DNA of 64,000 nt from CBDCFV01 sp963664625 (lineage in GTDB: Bacteria > Chloroflexota > Dehalococcoidia > Lucifugimonadales > UBA3495): positions 682,001 through 746,000 of the forward strand of contig OY761541.1 in the NCBI GenBank assembly GCA_963664625.1. Direction: 5' to 3'. Each line of letters opens with the position of its first letter. Positions within the stretch are counted from its first letter, which is position 1. Under the pieces are notes generated by a model that was not told the origin of the DNA, searched no databases, and saw nothing but the letters and a program-made list of their open reading frames with translations. Below, piece by piece: positions 51,736-60,257 of this stretch. Made by a program: the position numbers and the translations under genes.

Positions 51736-52536
51736 TTACAACACTGCGTAGTCCGCGTCCCGCTGGTCGGTTATGAACATCATTCCCGGCGCGTGGGTCA
51801 TCATCAAGCTGGGTTTGCAGTTCAGGGCCACCGCTTGCGGGGTGACGCCGCAGGCCCAGAATACAGGTTCTTCGTCGGGGTATATCTTCACCGCGTCGCC
51901 GAAGTCCGGGGCGGCTATATCCCTGATGCCGATGGCTGCGGGGTCGCCAATGTGCACCGGCGCTCCGTGGGTGGCCGGGAACCGCGACGTGACCTGCACT
52001 GCCCGCACAATCTGGTCCCGTTTGATGGGGCGCATACTCACCACCATGGGGCCAGAGAACTGCCCCGCGGGATTGGTGGCGATGTTGGTGATGTACATCG
52101 AGACGTTGGTGCCCATCTCTTGGTGCCGCAAGGGTATCCCGGCGTCGGTCATGGCAGTCTCGAAAGAAAAGCTGCACCCCAGAAGGAAGGACACAAGGTC
52201 GTCCCTCCAGTGAGGCGCCAGCGACTCGACCTCGGCCGTGAACTCGCCGTTCTCGTATATGCGGTAACCGGGAACGTCGCTCCGAATATCTCCCCCGGGC
52301 GTGGTCAGACCCGGCTCCACCTGTCCTGCCTCCACAACCTCCAGCAACGGGCATGGCTTGGGGTTCCTCTGGCAGAACAGCAGGAAATCGAAGGCCAAGT
52401 CCTTGGGCAGAATAGCCAGGTTGGCCTGAACGTAGCCGGGAGCTACCCCGGATGTTACCCCGCGCCACTGACCGCGGCGGATCTGTTCCCGAACGTCTTG
52501 CGGAGTTTTGGGCAGTGTTTGAGTACTCATAGACAT
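51736..52536 (-). CDS. DUF1445 putative hydro-lyase (D-glutamate cyclase N-terminal domain)
   Basis: 266 residues. Family motifs are VREQIRRGQWRGVTSGVAPG at the N-terminus, LLGCSFSFETAM around residue 133, and the C-terminal FWACGVTPQAVALNCKPSLM followed by HAPGMMFITD. The YcsI/DUF1445 family is annotated as putative hydro-lyase; the mammalian homologue is the N-terminal part of D-glutamate cyclase. It sits just before DUF4392 in one operon. Confidence 0.9.
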   Translation of the reverse strand: MSMSTQTLPKTPQDVREQIRRGQWRGVTSGVAPGYVQANLAILPKDLAFDFLLFCQRNPKPCPLLEVVEAGQVEPGLTTPGGDIRSDVPGYRIYENGEFTAEVESLAPHWRDDLVSFLLGCSFSFETAMTDAGIPLRHQEMGTNVSMYITNIATNPAGQFSGPMVVSMRPIKRDQIVRAVQVTSRFPATHGAPVHIGDPAAIGIRDIAAPDFGDAVKIYPDEEPVFWACGVTPQAVALNCKPSLMMTHAPGMMFITDQRDADYAVL

Positions 52537-52737
52537 ACCTCAACGGCGAACATGCGATAACCGAACCGTTCCCAAGTACTTACGATAGCAGCCTTGCTCA
52601 GCCCAATGCAGGGCTGAAGTTTGATGCTTCAAGGCATGTCACCAATCATAGTGTCCGTTTATACCCCAGTCAATTTTCCCCGGACGAAATACGCCCAAAC
52701 TGGTAAAATGCAAACGAGAGCACGGAGGAGACGATAC

Positions 52738-53124
52738 GTGACCACCACCTCAACCCAGGACCATGCACGAGCGCTTTTCGACGACGCTCGCCGAATGCAA
52801 GCTCAAGCCCAGGAACGTCTCAGCCAAGGTGACGTCCGCGACGCTGCCGAAAAGGCTTGGTGCGCCACCAAACGCGCAACCGATGCTCTGGTGTTCTCCC
52901 TAACTGGCGAGGAACCGCCCAGCACGCACGACACCACCGAGGCACTCCTGAGACTGGCCAGGCAGTCCGACGTGTACGAAACGCTGGTCGGACGCTACTT
53001 TACCAGGATCAGTTATCTCCACGGCACCTGCTTCTACACCGGCCTCTGCGGACCCGATACCGAACGCCGCATCCTTGAGACCATCCAGTACATCGACGAC
53101 GCCGAGGCCCTCGCCACCACGTGA
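52738..53124 (+). CDS. Small HEPN/PaREP1-like protein
   Basis: 128 residues from GTG 52738, with GGAGGAG about 8 bases upstream. Helical; ARALFDDARRMQAQAQERLS then DVRDAAEKAWCATKRATDAL resembles PaREP1/HEPN-like proteins and the protein at 34776. It lacks an obvious RxxxxH motif. Function unknown. It is followed closely by the response-regulator gene. Confidence 0.65.
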   Translation: MTTTSTQDHARALFDDARRMQAQAQERLSQGDVRDAAEKAWCATKRATDALVFSLTGEEPPSTHDTTEALLRLARQSDVYETLVGRYFTRISYLHGTCFYTGLCGPDTERRILETIQYIDDAEALATT

Positions 53125-53163
53125 ATACCGTCACGGCATCAATAGCAACGTCGAGGCTGCGGT

Positions 53164-53829
53164 TTGTATAACGTATTCCTGTTGGCTGACCGTTCCAACG
53201 GAGCGTTGCAACTCCTGGAGGCGCTCAGCCGGTTGGGTATGGCCTGCCAAGTGGGCAATGACCTGCCGTCCAACGACAACGGGAGCGGCGTTCTAATGCA
53301 AGCGGTTGTCTTGGACATGGCGTCGGTGGGCGCTCCCCGCTCCCAAGAGCTTGTCACCCAATGCAAGGGTCAAAAGCTCCCGGTGCTGGTGGTCGTTCCC
53401 GGCGACGACCTGACCAGCTTCGACCCTTCGATGAACCCGGACGAGTTCATTCTGGGGCCAGTCCGCGACGAGGAGCTTAACGCCCGGATAAAGCAGGCCA
53501 TCTACCGGGTGAACGGCGCCGCGGAGTCCAAAGTCCTGAGCATGGGCGAGTTGGTGGTGGACCTAGACCGCTATGACGTTACCGTGTCCGGACGGCGGGT
53601 GTCGTTGACTTACAAGGAGTTCCAGCTCCTGTCGCTGCTGGCTTCCAACCCCGGTCGGGTATACACCAGGGAGGCTTTGTTGAGCCAAGTGTGGGGTTAT
53701 GACTACCTCGGCGGCACCCGCACGGTGGATGTACACGTGCGACGGTTGCGTTCCAAGGTGGAAGCGCCCGGTCGCTCCTTTGTAGAGACCATCTGGAACG
53801 TGGGCTATCGCTTCAAAGCACCGTCATAG
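53164..53829 (+). CDS. OmpR-type winged-helix regulator with degenerate receiver domain
   Basis: 221 residues, TTG start. The C-terminal winged helix is intact (LTYKEFQLLSLLASNPGRVY, TREALLSQVWGYD, GTRTVDVHVRRLRSKVE, ETIWNVGYRF). The N-terminal receiver keeps one Asp (VVLDMAS, around residue 50), but the conserved acidic pair is reduced to one residue and the Lys before Pro is missing (FILGPV). No histidine kinase is nearby. It may work without phosphorylation. It points toward the amidohydrolase that runs convergently. Confidence 0.85.
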   Translation: MYNVFLLADRSNGALQLLEALSRLGMACQVGNDLPSNDNGSGVLMQAVVLDMASVGAPRSQELVTQCKGQKLPVLVVVPGDDLTSFDPSMNPDEFILGPVRDEELNARIKQAIYRVNGAAESKVLSMGELVVDLDRYDVTVSGRRVSLTYKEFQLLSLLASNPGRVYTREALLSQVWGYDYLGGTRTVDVHVRRLRSKVEAPGRSFVETIWNVGYRFKAPS

Positions 53830-53837
53830 GGCAACGA

Positions 53838-55076
53838 TCAAACAATCTGCTTGCAGATTTTGCCGCCCTTGACCACCAAGCGGATGTTGTCGGAGTTGGT
53901 CAGTAGACCAATATCGTCAATCGGGTTGCCGCCGACCGCGATCAGGTCAGCATCCATCCCTTCCTGAACGCACCCGATTCGGTCCTCCATGCGGAACAGC
54001 CGGGCGTTGGTGCTGGTTGCGCTCACGATGGCGTTCATCGGCCCGACTACCCTGGCTTTCAACGCCAATTCCTCGGCCCTTCCTGTCTGTTTCGGTCCCA
54101 GAATGTCAGACCCGGAACCCATAGATGCCCCGGCATGGGCGGCTATCTGCACACTGGTGGGCATTTGAGACCGCACCTGCTCCAGCTTCATCTGGCCGTA
54201 GTGGGAAACCTCCCCGGCGTCGGCGGCCCGCGCCAGGAACTCCGCCACCAGCAGAGTCGGCACCACAAAGGCGTCCTGAACCACGATGTTATGCGCCGCG
54301 GCTTCATCAAGGATGCTGCCGTGTTCGATGGAACGCACCCCCGCGGCCAAAGCGTTGTTGACAGAAGGCGCAGTGTGGCAGTGGGCCAGCACGTACTTGC
54401 CCACCATCTCCGCCTCATAGACTGCGGCGTGCATCTCCTCCACGGTGAACTGGACGCTTTCCAGCAGGTCCAGCGGGGACATGATGCCCCCTGAAGCCAT
54501 GAGCTTGACGTGGTGTGACCCCAGCCTCAACTGCTGGCGCGCGGCAGCCCGCACGGCGTCTGGGCCGTCCACCAGCACCGGCGACGCTAGGATTCCGGGC
54601 ACCGACCGGATAGGCGCTTCGTCGTAGCGGCGGCGCCGATCCCCATGCCCGCCGGTAATGGACAAATGGGACCCGGAAGGAAGTATTCGAGGCCCCTCGA
54701 TCATCCCCTGCTCCACTGCCCTGGCGAAGGCCGGGTCCAATCCACCAGCGTCGCGCACGGTGGTGAACCCCTCCTGTAACGCGAGGCCGATGTTTTCGAC
54801 AACCTGGATAACGTAGGTGGTCAGGTTTTCGTCAGGCCCCCAATTCGCCACGGCATTGATGCCCACTTGTCCAAAATGGACGTGGGCGTCACTAAGGCCA
54901 GGCATCAGGGTCATGCCCTCCAAGTCTAAAACCATTCCGTCGGCAGGCCGCATTATGTTCGCGGCGGGGGCAATTCGTTGAATGACCCCGTTTTCCACCA
55001 GCACGCTGGTCCCGGAGACCGGGTCGGCGCCGGTGCCGTCGATTACCGTGGCGTTATGCAGGAGAAGAGATGTCAT
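53838..55076 (-). CDS. Metal-dependent amidohydrolase (prolidase-like)
   Basis: 412 residues. Motifs are DAHVHFG (HxH) around residue 64, HHVKLMASGGIMSPLDLL (the carboxylated-Lys position) around 190, VLAHCHTAPS around 225, SIEHGSILDEAA around 245, and GSDILGPKQTG around 317. This matches the Xaa-Pro dipeptidase/imidazolonepropionase-related group often annotated as amidohydrolase family protein. The substrate cannot be named. It ends 9 bp after the convergent regulator gene. Confidence 0.88.
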   Translation of the reverse strand: MTSLLLHNATVIDGTGADPVSGTSVLVENGVIQRIAPAANIMRPADGMVLDLEGMTLMPGLSDAHVHFGQVGINAVANWGPDENLTTYVIQVVENIGLALQEGFTTVRDAGGLDPAFARAVEQGMIEGPRILPSGSHLSITGGHGDRRRRYDEAPIRSVPGILASPVLVDGPDAVRAAARQQLRLGSHHVKLMASGGIMSPLDLLESVQFTVEEMHAAVYEAEMVGKYVLAHCHTAPSVNNALAAGVRSIEHGSILDEAAAHNIVVQDAFVVPTLLVAEFLARAADAGEVSHYGQMKLEQVRSQMPTSVQIAAHAGASMGSGSDILGPKQTGRAEELALKARVVGPMNAIVSATSTNARLFRMEDRIGCVQEGMDADLIAVGGNPIDDIGLLTNSDNIRLVVKGGKICKQIV

Positions 55077-55163
55077 TTACAAGTCCTTTACGTTACATTG
55101 GCAGCGTAGAGCTTATGCAACGCCGCCGTAGAATCAGTCGATTATAGAAGCCCAGCACCGGCT

Positions 55164-56282
55164 TCAGGAGTCCCTCTCGAAACGGGACAAGCCAAAAGGC
55201 TCCAACGGTTCGGGGTCCCCCGTGGTTATGTAATCGGCCATTAACTCGGCAGTGCCAGTACTCAACATGACTCCGACGCTGTCATGGCCTGAAGCGACAC
55301 TGATACCCTCCCATCCGGGAACGGGTCCCAAGATGGGCAAGCCATCCTGCCAGCCCGGCCTCACGCCAGCGCGGGCGCCGAGGAAGTCGGCGTCCTTCAA
55401 CTCTGGGAAAATCCCGGAGGCCATCGAAATCAAGTGCCGGACTCCCTCCGCCGTGGTGCGAGAGTCGAACATCCCTTCCTCGCGCGTGGACGCCGCCAGC
55501 ACCGTGCCGTCAACCCTGGGCACCACGTAGCCCTGGAAGTTGCGGATGGGACACATCAAGCTGAACCCAGGCTTCCTCAACAATATCCGTTGCCCCTTGA
55601 CCGGGACCACCGGCAGTTTGCCAGGCAGCCAACGGTCCAGGATGCCTGTCCAAGGCCCGGCAGCAAGCACCGTGTGGGCCGAGTAGTGTACCCCTGTTGC
55701 CGTTCTTACGCCCACTACTCGCGGGCCGTCGAATTCCAGAGCGATTGCCTCCGTTTGTTCCAGGAATGTAGCCCCCAAGCGAGAGGCGGCGTGGACCAAG
55801 GCATCCACTAACCTTTGACCCCTGACCGATCCTTCATTCGGTGAAAGCACCCCTCCCACAACACCATCCGCCACCCCAGGTTGAAGGTCGCGGACTTCAT
55901 CAGCGTCCAGCCATCTCAGACCCAACCCTGTCTCGTTCTGCCATGACAGGTCGTTTCTCAGTTGCTCCGCCTCCTCCCCGTCGGACGCAACTTTGAGCAC
56001 ACCCCACTGGCGGAATTGCGGGTCCACGCCGGCATCAATCAACTCCGACGCCAGCCTTGGATACAATTCCAAGCTGCGCAGCCCCAAGCTGAAGAATTCC
56101 GGGCGGGTGTGGTCTATGTGCCAAAGGGGACCGACCACTCCGGCGGTAGCCCGCGACGCGCCGCCGCCCAACCGGTCACGCTCCAGCACCAAGGGCTTCA
56201 TCCCGGCTTTGGCCAACCAGTAGGCGATGGAACAGCCTATGACTCCACCGCCGATAATGACAACATCCGCCGTTTGGGGCAT
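55164..56282 (-). CDS. FAD-dependent oxidoreductase, glycine/D-amino acid oxidase type
   Basis: 372 residues from ATG 56282 (MPQTADVVIIGGGVIGCSIA) with GGAGG upstream. The Rossmann GGGVIGCSIAYWLAKAG is at about residues 11-27, then VLERDRLGGGASRATAGVVG, and the C-terminal SGHDSVGVMLSTGTAELMAD binds FAD. Related enzymes oxidise glycine, sarcosine or D-amino acids. Nearby D-glutamate-cyclase genes make a D-amino-acid role conceivable, but not proved. Confidence 0.9.
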   Translation of the reverse strand: MPQTADVVIIGGGVIGCSIAYWLAKAGMKPLVLERDRLGGGASRATAGVVGPLWHIDHTRPEFFSLGLRSLELYPRLASELIDAGVDPQFRQWGVLKVASDGEEAEQLRNDLSWQNETGLGLRWLDADEVRDLQPGVADGVVGGVLSPNEGSVRGQRLVDALVHAASRLGATFLEQTEAIALEFDGPRVVGVRTATGVHYSAHTVLAAGPWTGILDRWLPGKLPVVPVKGQRILLRKPGFSLMCPIRNFQGYVVPRVDGTVLAASTREEGMFDSRTTAEGVRHLISMASGIFPELKDADFLGARAGVRPGWQDGLPILGPVPGWEGISVASGHDSVGVMLSTGTAELMADYITTGDPEPLEPFGLSRFERDS

Positions 56283-56317
56283 CAGACCTCCATGTGGGCA
56301 CTCGCCAAACGCCCCAT

Positions 56318-56343
56318 AGATTCCCACCTTCGCGGGAATGACG
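56318..56343. repeat. Dispersed palindromic repeat
   Basis: GATTCCCACCTTCGCGGGAA then TGACGG, one more copy of the ATTCCCGC palindrome, between the oxidase and amidase genes. Confidence 0.7.
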
Positions 56344-56389
56344 GGTGGAGTGCCGGGAACGACCGATAGGGCGGGGTGAATATTACCCG

Positions 56390-57796
56390 CTAAATCGGCG
56401 GGCGCCGCTCGAACAACCGGGCCTGCTGCTGGTAGGCGTATCCGGCGCGGAAAACGCCTGGCTCGTCGAAGGGCTTGCCAGCGAACTGCATCCCCACCGG
56501 CAGACCGGCCTCGGTAAACCCGCAGGGGACCGAAATGGCCGGGAGACCGGTCAGGTTGTATGGCGCGGTGAAGCTGGGACCCCGCACGGTGCTCGTCCCA
56601 TCGAACCCTTCGAAGGCGGGAGCCGGTTGGGTCATCGTCGGTGACACCAGCAGGTCCACCTTTTGCAACGTCTCAGCTACTTCCCTGATGACCACCTTGC
56701 GGACCCTTTGCGCTTGCATGTAGTCGCTGGCACTCAACAGGCCTCCGATCCGGAAGCGGGCGCGGACCATCTCTCCGAACTCTTGGGGCCGCGTCTTCAG
56801 GTTGGGTTCATGGTAGGCGTAGGCTTCGGTGAGCATGATGACGGAGTTCGCCGCCCGAACATGCTCCAGGGTCGGGATGGTGACTTCTTCGAGATTTGCT
56901 CCCAAGCTCTCCAGCACCGGCAAGGCCCTCTCCACCGTGGCAACGACTTCGGCGCTGACGTTTTCGTCGGGAGCAAAGAAGAAGTGCCTGGGCACCCCGA
57001 TGGTGACGCCCTTGAGGTCGTCCCGCAGCGACAGCGTGTAGTCGGGGACCGGCGCCCTGCTGGTGGTCGGGTCCTTCGGGTCGTGTCCGGCGATGGCCTG
57101 GAGCATGTGGGCGCAGTCCTCCACTGTCCAAGTCATCGGCCCGCAGTGGTCCTGGGACCAGCACAGGGTAACGACCCCGGCGCGGCTTACCCGACCGTAG
57201 GTGGCCTTGATCCCGACAATGCCGCACAGGGACGCCGGGCCGCGAATGGAACCGCCGGTGCAGGAGCCCAGGGCGCCCATGACTTGGCCCGCGGCAACGG
57301 CGGAGCCGGACCCGCTGCTGGAGCCGCCGGTGACGTGGTCCAGGTTCCAAGGGTTTCGCGCCGGAGCGAATGGAGTGGTGAAGTCCGGCCCGCCCAAGGC
57401 GAACTCGTGCATGGCCAACTTGCCCATCATGATGCCGCCCGCAGCCTTCAGCCGGGCGGTTGTCGTGGCGTCTTCCGTCGGCACGCGGTTTATGTCAACC
57501 CTGGAGCCAGACGTGGTGCGGATGCCGGCGGTATCGTAAAGGTCCTTCAACGCAAAGGGAATGCCGTGCATCGCCCCTTTGTAGTCCCCTCGAAGAATCT
57601 CCGACTCAGCCACCCTGGCGTCGGCCAAGGCCTGTTCTTCGGTCACGAGAAGAAAGGAGTGGAGTTGCTCGTCGGTGGCGGCGATGCGGTCCAGGGAGGC
57701 TTGGGTAAGCTCCACCGGCGATAACTCCTGGCGTTGGAGAAGCTTGGAAGCTTCGTCGATGGTCAAGAAACACAGGTTGGTATCGGTAGCGGCCAT
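56390..57796 (-). CDS. Amidase signature family protein
   Basis: 468 residues. The Ser-cisSer-Lys triad is seen: Lys in PFALKDLYDTAGI (around residue 84), Ser in GGSSSGSGSAVAAG (around 157) and Ser in TGGSIRGPASLCG (around 181). It resembles GatA, but gatB is not adjacent. It is probably a catabolic amidase. A small GatC-like protein is encoded 107 bp upstream in the same direction. Confidence 0.92.
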   Translation of the reverse strand: MAATDTNLCFLTIDEASKLLQRQELSPVELTQASLDRIAATDEQLHSFLLVTEEQALADARVAESEILRGDYKGAMHGIPFALKDLYDTAGIRTTSGSRVDINRVPTEDATTTARLKAAGGIMMGKLAMHEFALGGPDFTTPFAPARNPWNLDHVTGGSSSGSGSAVAAGQVMGALGSCTGGSIRGPASLCGIVGIKATYGRVSRAGVVTLCWSQDHCGPMTWTVEDCAHMLQAIAGHDPKDPTTSRAPVPDYTLSLRDDLKGVTIGVPRHFFFAPDENVSAEVVATVERALPVLESLGANLEEVTIPTLEHVRAANSVIMLTEAYAYHEPNLKTRPQEFGEMVRARFRIGGLLSASDYMQAQRVRKVVIREVAETLQKVDLLVSPTMTQPAPAFEGFDGTSTVRGPSFTAPYNLTGLPAISVPCGFTEAGLPVGMQFAGKPFDEPGVFRAGYAYQQQARLFERRPPI

Positions 57797-57839
57797 TTTA
57801 ATTCCCTTCCAAATTTCTGAATGTCAGGCGGCTTAGGCC

Positions 57840-57873
57840 TGCCCTCGGCCCCCGTCTTCGCGGGGGAGACGGG
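57840..57873. repeat. Dispersed palindromic repeat (GGCCCCCG type)
   Basis: GCCCTCGGCCCCCGTCTTCG then CGGGGGAGACGGGG. The same word (CCCTCGGCCCCCG..TTCGCGGGGGAGACG) occurs inside mutS at 6501-6530. Confidence 0.7.
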
Positions 57874-57903
57874 GGAAAGCGCAACTTGTCCCGAATGTCA
57901 CTG

Positions 57904-58110
57904 TCACGCCGCAGGCCAGTCCGGGTGGAACGCGAGGTTAATCTCCTCCGCTCCCAAGTCTATGGAATGCAGCGCTTTCACGTACTCGTAGTAGAGGTCA
58001 TAAAGGGGCTTGAGTTCCTCCAACTCTTCGGATGTAAGTCCCAGACCGGCCACTTCGGCCATCATCCTGAACTGTTCCGGGGAAACGGAATCTCCACTTG
58101 GCGTCGCCAT
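57904..58110 (-). CDS. Small GatC/AtzG-like accessory protein
   Basis: 68 residues from ATG 58110 with an AGGAGGT site upstream. The pattern FRMMAEVAGLGLTSEELEELKPLYDLYYEY is like GatC and AtzG, small helical partners that stabilise amidases. It sits directly upstream of the amidase gene in the same direction. The assignment rests on length, pattern and context. Confidence 0.65.
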   Translation of the reverse strand: MATPSGDSVSPEQFRMMAEVAGLGLTSEELEELKPLYDLYYEYVKALHSIDLGAEEINLAFHPDWPAA

Positions 58111-58201
58111 GCTTAACAAGACCTCCTGTTTAGAGGATCGATGGAAAGAGTTCCGACACTTGGCCGTGCACCAGCCGAGCTTGCCGGATTATACACCCCT
58201 A

Positions 58202-59344
58202 CTACATCAACCCTTCCAGTATTACCCGCAGATCGTCCCTATCCACGGAACGGGGCAGGACCCCCACACGGTCCCACCGGGTGTGTTCCAGCAGGGTTTC
58301 CATGCCATCGGACTGGACGCCCAAGGCGGGAAGCCGGGTTTCCAAGCCGCACCGTTCCATTATCTGCAATATGCGGGCCGTCGCCTCTTCCAGGTTCCTC
58401 ACTTTCAGCGCGTCCCACAGCGCAGGCAGCTTGGGCGATATTTCCGGCGCGGTCCAATTCAGAAAATCGGCGAGGGTAACTCCCACAGCTTGGCCGTGTG
58501 CCACGTTCCAGAATATGGTCAAGGGGCTGCCGATGGCGTGGCAAACGTTGGGGTGGCTGTTGCTGTAGGCAATCCCGGAGATGGTGGCGGCCAGTGCGCA
58601 CCATGAACGCGCCTCCAGCGTGCCTTCAACGCACGACGTTTCGAGGTAATCGTTGAACAGTCGAATGACCTCCAAGTCCATAGCGTCGGCGATGGGCTCG
58701 GACTCCAGGGACCAGTACGACTCAAATGCGCTGGTAAAGGCATCCATACCGGTCATGGCTGCCAGGTCTCCCGGCATGGTCATGGCCAACTCCGGGTCAA
58801 CAATGGCCACGGTGGGGAACATGTAGCGGTGGTTCAGGTTGAGCGAGCGGCGGGCATCCCAGTCCCAGATGGCCGCGCCCGACGTAACCTCACTGCTGCT
58901 GCCCGAAGTGGTGGGAACGGCGACATAGGGTATCCCGGGCCGGGAGATAGTCTTTTCGCGGGTGGCGTACTCCAGCAACTCGCCCTCATTGGTCATGAGT
59001 ATGCTGACCAGCTTGGCCGTATCCAGGGCGCTGCCCCCGCCAACCGCAACCACAACCTGGCATTCCGCCATCCGGCAGGCCTCCAACGCCGAAGCGACCA
59101 ACGCGGGCGAGGGGAATGGCGTAACCCTGTCGAAAAGCGTTATCCGTCCGGAGCCGATCTGGTCTACGACCTTTTGCAGGACGCCCTGCTCCCTGAGACT
59201 GCGGCGGCCGGTGACGAGAAAGACCCGCGCATCCGCCGGACCGGTCTCGTTGAGGACCGTAGCCAGATTGGCAAGTTGGCCTGCCCCAAAGACCACCCGT
59301 GTGGGGTTGGACCAAGCAAAGGACGACAGATTCGGTACAAACAA
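58202..59344 (-). CDS. Iron-containing alcohol dehydrogenase
   Basis: 380 residues, TTG start behind GAGGAG. The NAD-binding VVVAVGGGSALDTAK is around residue 95; metal ligands lie in TGMDAFTSAFESYW (Asp around 195) and HPNVCHAIGSPL ... VAHGQAVG (His around 265 and 280). The opening FAWSNPTRVVFGAGQL is standard. Substrates may include short alcohols, lactaldehyde or hydroxybutyrate; not settled. Confidence 0.92.
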   Translation of the reverse strand: MFVPNLSSFAWSNPTRVVFGAGQLANLATVLNETGPADARVFLVTGRRSLREQGVLQKVVDQIGSGRITLFDRVTPFPSPALVASALEACRMAECQVVVAVGGGSALDTAKLVSILMTNEGELLEYATREKTISRPGIPYVAVPTTSGSSSEVTSGAAIWDWDARRSLNLNHRYMFPTVAIVDPELAMTMPGDLAAMTGMDAFTSAFESYWSLESEPIADAMDLEVIRLFNDYLETSCVEGTLEARSWCALAATISGIAYSNSHPNVCHAIGSPLTIFWNVAHGQAVGVTLADFLNWTAPEISPKLPALWDALKVRNLEEATARILQIMERCGLETRLPALGVQSDGMETLLEHTRWDRVGVLPRSVDRDDLRVILEGLM

Positions 59345-59498
59345 AATACTCCTCAGCGAGGAAGGGTAAGGTATTTTACCACTCTTGGATCGGGGTTCCC
59401 TGATGCCATACGGCTATGGCGGCGGATGGCCGGCAATCTATAATACGACCCATCGCGCAACGCCGGAATACGGCATGACGCGGTGAAGTAGAGGAGAG

Positions 59499-60257
59499 AT
59501 GGAACGAATAGATGCGGTGCTGACCGGAGAGGCTGAGGACTACCGGGGCCAAACAATTGAATACGAGGTGCCCCTCTCGGCTTATCCCACGTCCTCGGAA
59601 GTCATCATAGTCAACTCACCCGGCTCAGGCGAGTTGAAGGACGGTCGGGGCAACCGCTGGATGAACCTGGCAACCCGGCTTCAAAAGCAAGGATCGGCCA
59701 CCACGGTAACCTACAACGCGCCGCGGCCCGATGGGCAGGTGCAGTTGCCTTGGGAGCCTTACTCCCATAAAGGGGCAAGCTGGAACCAGCTATTGATAGA
59801 CAGCCTGGCCCACGCCATTGACTTCAGCCTGAAAAATGCGGCGGAGCTTTGTGGGACGGCATCTCCCGCCGTCTATTTGTCCGGTTTCTCCTCCGGCGGT
59901 TCGGCAGTGGGGGCGGTGGCCTTCCGTTATCCCCAGGTGCAACGGATACTGCTCCTGTCCACCTACGACAGCGTTGGCGACCCATTTTACGCCGGGATCG
60001 AGCGGTTCACCGGCGATATATACTTGGTCTACGGCGGCAAAGACCCTATGGCCGGATTCCTGGCCTACGTATTACAAGTCGGTCCGATGGCGGCTCGTTC
60101 GTTGCACGTGCGCCGGGCCTCAGAGTGCCGACACCGCTTTGACGGCGCGGACTGCGAGCAAATAGTATCCAAGTCGTTTGACTGGGCGTTTCTGGGCAAC
60201 GAGAACTTCATCCCCGCCGAAGGGGACGGCTTCCCGGACTTGGAGGGGCTTCTCTAA
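59499..60257 (+). CDS. Alpha/beta-hydrolase-like protein
   Basis: 252 residues, not recognised with certainty. The likely nucleophile elbow is YLSGFSSGGSAVGAVAFRYP (GxSxGG, around residue 130), an Asp follows in LVYGGKDPMAG and a His in SECRHRFDGAD, in the order of an alpha/beta-hydrolase triad. No signal peptide. Its 3' end overlaps recG (opposite strand) by 4 bp. Confidence 0.7.
   Translation: MERIDAVLTGEAEDYRGQTIEYEVPLSAYPTSSEVIIVNSPGSGELKDGRGNRWMNLATRLQKQGSATTVTYNAPRPDGQVQLPWEPYSHKGASWNQLLIDSLAHAIDFSLKNAAELCGTASPAVYLSGFSSGGSAVGAVAFRYPQVQRILLLSTYDSVGDPFYAGIERFTGDIYLVYGGKDPMAGFLAYVLQVGPMAARSLHVRRASECRHRFDGADCEQIVSKSFDWAFLGNENFIPAEGDGFPDLEGLL

Noticed and set aside
51725..52543. N-terminal extension that would make DUF4392 a 557-residue fusion
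   Set aside because: The extension is the DUF1445 gene read in another frame; it is Arg-rich and without family similarity.
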